The translations under genes were made by a program, and so were the position numbers. Positions 60,420-64,000 of a stretch of 64,000 nucleotides of DNA are shown here, piece after piece (the first letter of the stretch is position 1; every line of letters starts with the position of its first letter). Source of the DNA: Geodermatophilus normandii (lineage in GTDB: Bacteria; Actinomycetota; Actinomycetes; Mycobacteriales; Geodermatophilaceae); assembly GCF_003182485.1 (NCBI RefSeq), contig NZ_QGTX01000001.1, positions 2,620,001 to 2,684,000 on the forward strand. Direction: 5' to 3'. The notes under the pieces are model-generated. The model worked only from the letters and a program-made list of their open reading frames with translations. It had not been told where the DNA came from and did no database searches.

Positions 60420-62549
60420 ATGAGCCTCGAGGAGCTGCCGCTCCTGCGTCGGTACCGCACCGGCCGAAATGATCTAGTCCGGGACTTCTATGTCCCGTGC
60501 CTGTCAGAGGCGCGCAGCTATCGACGGGCGGTTGGCTACTTCACCTCTGGTGCGCTCGCGCTCGCTGCTCAGGGCTTGAGTCGCCTGGTCGAACGCGGCG
60601 GCGTCGTAGAACTCGTTGCATCGCCTCACCTTCAAGTCGAGGACATCGACGCTCTCCGGCGTGGGGTTCATGCTCGAAGCGATGTTGTCGAACGTGCACT
60701 CCTGCGACAGCTGGTCGAGACTCCGTTGGCAGCCCAACGCCGCCGTCTCGAGTTGATGGCGTGGCTACTCGCGGAGGGCCACCTGGACATCAAGATCGCC
60801 GTCATGTCCGGCCGTCACCACGGGATTTTCCACGAGAAGATCGGCATCTTGAGTGACGGTACAAGTGCGGTTGCATTTACGGGATCAGCGAATGAGACGG
60901 AAGCGGCTCATGTCGGGAACTTCGAGTCGTTCAGTGTCTATAGGAGTTGGGATTCCGGTGAACGGCCTTGGGTAACAGAGATTGATCGGGACTTTAACGA
61001 CCTCTGGCATAACGCCACTCCGGGGCTGGAGGTCATTGACTTGCCTGAGGCCCTGAATGCGGCGATCATCCGGGTTGCTCCAGCCGATGGCTACGCGCCG
61101 CTTCCAGACCTCGAGGATACGGAACGGGCTGCAACAAATTCGGAGCGGCATCCCATGGGATTGCCGATGGCGCCAGCGCATCTACAGGTCAGGGACTATC
61201 AGCGGCAGGCCATCCGCGCTTGGTTCGATGCAAGTGGTCGAGGCATCTTTGAGATGGCCACTGGAACCGGCAAGACCATCACGGCGCTCACACTCCTGCA
61301 GCAACTTCGCCGCGGCCTGCATGAACGTGCCAATCTGCCTCTAGTGGTGCTTGTCGTATGTCCGTTCGTCAACCTCGTCGCTCAGTGGACGCGTGAGCTG
61401 AGCGCCTTCGGCGTCCGTCCCATCGTGGCGAGCGAGAGTAGCAACTCGTGGAAGCAGCCCCTGAGAGACGTTCTCGCGGGGGTTCGACTGGGAGCCATGG
61501 ACTTCGCGGCAGTTGTGACGACGAACAGCACCCTGGCCGGACGGGCCTTTCAGGGGCTGGTTGACCAGTTCCCGAAGCACACGCTCGTCATCGCTGACGA
61601 AGTACACAATCTCGGCACGGAGCGGCTCGCCGCGGCATTGCCGAGAGCGCCATATCGATTAGGGCTCAGCGCTACGCCCGACCGGTGGATGGACGACGAA
61701 GGTAGTCAACGGATAAGGGACTACTTCGGACAATCAGTCTTCCAGCTCCCTCTGCAGGAGGCGATCGCTCAGGGGTATCTGTGCCCCTACGAATACCGTC
61801 CCCTGATAATCAATCTCCAGGACGACGAACGGGAGCGCTACCTGGAGCTGTCATTGAAGATCGCTCGCCTAGCTGCCGTCAACGGCGGAGAGCTCGCTCC
61901 AGCGAATAGCGGAGGGGCTCTTCAGCTGCTGCTGTTCCAACGATCACGGTTACTAGGTGCGGCCAGGAACAAGCTTGCAGCAGCGCTAAGGGCCGCGGGG
62001 CAGCACAGGTCGGAAGGAGGCCTCGTCGTGTACTGCTCGGATGCTGCGGACCTCGGTGGGGCCGAGGGAGACTCCACCAAGCAGATCGACCAGATCGTCA
62101 GCGGGCTGTGCCTGCCGCCCCTCTCCATCGCCGCTGCTCGCTACACCTACAACGAGCCGCCGCGGGTGAGGGCGGACCTGGAACGCCGATTCGCGGATGG
62201 GGTTCTCGACGCATTGGTTGCGATCCGCTGCCTCGATGAAGGTGTTGACATTCCGAGCATGCGAACAGCGATCATCATGGCCTCCACCACCAACCCCAGG
62301 CAGTTCGTCCAGCGGCGAGGCCGCGTCTTGCGCCGCTTTCCCGGGAAGGACAAAGCGACCATCTACGACCTCGTCGTGATTCCAGGAGACCCGGCGGAGC
62401 TGCCGCCCGACGTCTTCAATGTCGAGCGTCGGATCTTCCGGAGAGAACTGATGCGAGTCGTCGAGTTCGCGCGACACGCCGAGAACTCAACGGAGGTCCT
62501 GCACGACCTGCTCGAGTTGCGAGCGGCCTGGAATTGTCTCGACATCTAG
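60420..62549 (+). CDS. Phospholipase D-domain/SF2 helicase fusion
   Basis: The 709-residue protein starts with a PLD-type phosphodiesterase domain (residues 1-190) holding one HKD-like motif, H138-x-K140-x5-D146 in FHEKIGILSD, and GSANET. A complete SF2 helicase follows: YQRQAI, ATGTGKT (280-286), VIADEVHNLG, GLSATPDR, CLDEGVDIPS and QRRGRVLRRFPGKD. PLD domains act as dimeric nucleases, so this is likely an ATP-driven DNA-degrading enzyme. AGGAGGTG seven bases before the ATG is one of the strongest ribosome-binding sites in the window. Base composition is AT-richer than the host. Confidence 0.85.
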   Translation: MSLEELPLLRRYRTGRNDLVRDFYVPCLSEARSYRRAVGYFTSGALALAAQGLSRLVERGGVVELVASPHLQVEDIDALRRGVHARSDVVERALLRQLVETPLAAQRRRLELMAWLLAEGHLDIKIAVMSGRHHGIFHEKIGILSDGTSAVAFTGSANETEAAHVGNFESFSVYRSWDSGERPWVTEIDRDFNDLWHNATPGLEVIDLPEALNAAIIRVAPADGYAPLPDLEDTERAATNSERHPMGLPMAPAHLQVRDYQRQAIRAWFDASGRGIFEMATGTGKTITALTLLQQLRRGLHERANLPLVVLVVCPFVNLVAQWTRELSAFGVRPIVASESSNSWKQPLRDVLAGVRLGAMDFAAVVTTNSTLAGRAFQGLVDQFPKHTLVIADEVHNLGTERLAAALPRAPYRLGLSATPDRWMDDEGSQRIRDYFGQSVFQLPLQEAIAQGYLCPYEYRPLIINLQDDERERYLELSLKIARLAAVNGGELAPANSGGALQLLLFQRSRLLGAARNKLAAALRAAGQHRSEGGLVVYCSDAADLGGAEGDSTKQIDQIVSGLCLPPLSIAAARYTYNEPPRVRADLERRFADGVLDALVAIRCLDEGVDIPSMRTAIIMASTTNPRQFVQRRGRVLRRFPGKDKATIYDLVVIPGDPAELPPDVFNVERRIFRRELMRVVEFARHAENSTEVLHDLLELRAAWNCLDI

Positions 62550-62558
62550 GGAGGGAAC

Positions 62559-62735
62559 ATGTCAGACGCGTCATCTACGGCTGAAGAGGTTGCGCGCATA
62601 TTCAAGTCGCTCGACGTGGACGCGCAGCGAGTGCTCCAGGTGGTCATCAGGATCGAGCATGAGCACTTGCACTTAGGGCGACCGCACGGCATCGCGGGCG
62701 AACTGCAGAGCGCAATCGAGAGGGCAATCCAGTGA
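62559..62735 (+). CDS. Small DNA-modification-system-associated protein
   Basis: The 58-residue protein (EEVARIFKSLDVDAQRVLQV, then IEHEHLHLGRPHG) is wholly helical and contains an His-rich HEHLHLGRPHG patch. Small proteins of this kind are found just upstream of DndD-like ATPases in phosphorothioation clusters, and the next gene here is such an ATPase, overlapping by four bases (GTGA). The ATG follows GGGAGGG. Likely an accessory subunit of that ATPase. Confidence 0.7.
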   Translation: MSDASSTAEEVARIFKSLDVDAQRVLQVVIRIEHEHLHLGRPHGIAGELQSAIERAIQ

Positions 62736-64000
62736 GGCTCATTGAACTGCGGATGCGCAACTTTCGTCAATTCGAGGGCCAGCACGTCCTGGCGTTAGCG
62801 CCGGATGGGTCCCGGAATGTAACCGTAGTGTACGGAGCCAATGGTGCTGGCAAGACCACATTGCTCAACGCCTTCACCTGGTGTCTCTATGGTGAACTCA
62901 GTCGCGACTTCATGTACCCGGACCGCCTGCTGAGTGACTCCTTGTGGAACGGAATGCCTGTCGGGCAGACCGAATCGGCTGTGGTGGGCCTCGACTTCGA
63001 GCATGAAGGTGACCACTTCACCCTCACTCGAACAGCTCGAGTCGCGAAGATCAGCAGCGATGCGGTGCAGAAGCCGGTGGTGCAGGCTCATCTCGTTCGA
63101 CGTTCCATCGACGGGGCGATCGACGTGAACAACCCGAACGACTTCGTGGATACGGTGCTACCCAAGCGGTTGCACCATTTCTTCTTCCTCAACGGCGAGC
63201 GCTTCGAGCACCTACTCAGTGCGGACGCGTTTGTGGACATCGAGACCGCCATCAAGACGATCCTCGGTATCGAGATCATCGAGCGAGGGGTGGCTCATCT
63301 CAAGGATGTTGAAAAGCGTCTGAGCGCTGCCTACCGAAAGTTGGGCAACGCGCAAGAGGCGCAGATCCTGAACCGCCTGGAGGACGCGCAGGGGCGCTTG
63401 GAGCGGGTGCAGGAGCAGCAGCGGACGAACGAGATGAAGGCTCGGCATGCGGGCGAGGAGATCTCACGTCTTGACGAGCGATTGCGTGAACTCGAGGGGT
63501 CGCGGCGCCTTCAACAGGATCGGGACAGGCTGACTGCTCAGTACACCGCAGATGAGGAGAGGCGTAAATCTGCTCTGGCGCGCAGGCTGGATCTGATCGG
63601 ACAGCGTGGCTTCCTCCCCTTCGTGGCGGAGGCAGGGGAGCACGTGTGCGCCAAGTACCAGGAGATGCGCGAGAAGCGCGAGATTCCACGGCCTGTGAAG
63701 ACGCAGTTCATCGACGACATCCTCGAACACGGCGAATGCGTGTGTGGAACAGACGTCAGCGCGGACGGTCCGGCACGAAGGAAGCTGGAGTCGTGGCGGT
63801 CGAAGGCCGGCAAGCCCGAACTGGAGGAGGCCTGGACTGCGCTTGGGGCAAAGGTTGCCGAGTGGCCGCTATTCCACCTACCGGAGCTCCGTAAACAGCT
63901 GGACGACATGGATGCCGAGGTTGCCCGACGAACGGCATCGATGAGCTCCGTGCGTCAGGAGCTCAGTGAGTTGTCCCGCAAGCTCGGTGAGGCGGACGAG
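62732..64000 (+). CDS. Second DndD-like SMC ATPase, truncated by the window end
   Basis: 423 N-terminal residues are visible from the GTG at 62732; the frame is open to base 64000. It has Walker A YGANGAGKTT (near residue 34-43), FTWCLYGEL, HHFFFLNGERFEHLLS, and a long coiled coil (about 200-280 and from 380). A CVCGTD sequence midway looks like a zinc hook. It is homologous in plan to DndD at 50883 but clearly different in sequence, so the island holds two SMC-like ATPases. The signature motif and Walker B must lie beyond the window. Confidence 0.85.
   Translation, partial: MRLIELRMRNFRQFEGQHVLALAPDGSRNVTVVYGANGAGKTTLLNAFTWCLYGELSRDFMYPDRLLSDSLWNGMPVGQTESAVVGLDFEHEGDHFTLTRTARVAKISSDAVQKPVVQAHLVRRSIDGAIDVNNPNDFVDTVLPKRLHHFFFLNGERFEHLLSADAFVDIETAIKTILGIEIIERGVAHLKDVEKRLSAAYRKLGNAQEAQILNRLEDAQGRLERVQEQQRTNEMKARHAGEEISRLDERLRELEGSRRLQQDRDRLTAQYTADEERRKSALARRLDLIGQRGFLPFVAEAGEHVCAKYQEMREKREIPRPVKTQFIDDILEHGECVCGTDVSADGPARRKLESWRSKAGKPELEEAWTALGAKVAEWPLFHLPELRKQLDDMDAEVARRTASMSSVRQELSELSRKLGEADE

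Overview
The window is chromosomal DNA from a very high-GC actinobacterium. Gene density, frequent GTG/TTG starts, DUF1206, TIGR03086, FadE-type and hemerythrin families all fit a Geodermatophilaceae-like organism (Blastococcus/Geodermatophilus/Modestobacter type). The genus is an inference. No rRNA, tRNA or CRISPR array was seen.

Positions 1-42,150 are ordinary, very GC-rich host chromosome (for example 48 of 60 bases are G/C at 14221-14280). Contents in order: a cut-off DUF1206 membrane protein; a frameshifted small membrane protein; a SIR2-domain protein; a CYP152-type fatty acid peroxygenase; two tandem lipoproteins; a HelD-type RNA polymerase-recycling helicase; a secreted Ca-binding-repeat protein; a hemerythrin protein; an RsbQ/RsbP-like stress-signalling pair; a two-subunit acyl-CoA dehydrogenase pair; an AlaX-like editing protein; a giant Val/Pro-repeat surface protein; three small Gly-rich membrane proteins; a TMEM175 channel; a glutathionyl-hydroquinone-reductase-like GST; a sortase with an Excalibur protein; an SGNH lipase; an SDR; an enoyl-CoA hydratase; two more lipoproteins of the same family; a nitronate monooxygenase; an ABC1 kinase; an acyl-CoA synthetase; an FmdB/FmdA formamidase pair; and a GAF-GGDEF diguanylate cyclase.

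From about 42.15 kb to the window end (64,000) base composition drops and is mosaic (30/60 G/C at 43501-43560, 38/60 at 52081-52140, 34/60 at 61561-61620). This is an acquired defence island built around DNA phosphorothioation. It starts with a low-GC operon of two ParB-like proteins and a metallo-beta-lactamase-fold nuclease-like protein. The phosphorothioation core follows: a Dnd-associated putative methyltransferase, dndA (cysteine desulfurase) on the opposite strand, and the translationally coupled operon dndB-dndC-dndD-dndE. Next comes a block of two further DndB-like (DGQHR) proteins around a coiled-coil protein of unknown function. The last part holds an SF2 helicase, a complete sigma-70-family factor with an AT-hook-like tail, a phospholipase-D-plus-SF2-helicase fusion, a 58-residue protein and a second DndD-like SMC ATPase that runs off the end. 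No dndF, dndG or dndH is visible, so the restriction or effector arm, if present, is probably carried by these less-studied genes or lies beyond the window.

Working model (inference): DndA supplies sulfur and DndC/D/E insert it into the DNA backbone, with DndB tuning modification. The helicases, PLD nuclease and SMC-like ATPase read phosphorothioate status and attack unmodified DNA. The sigma factor and repeated promoter motifs would give the island its own transcriptional control.
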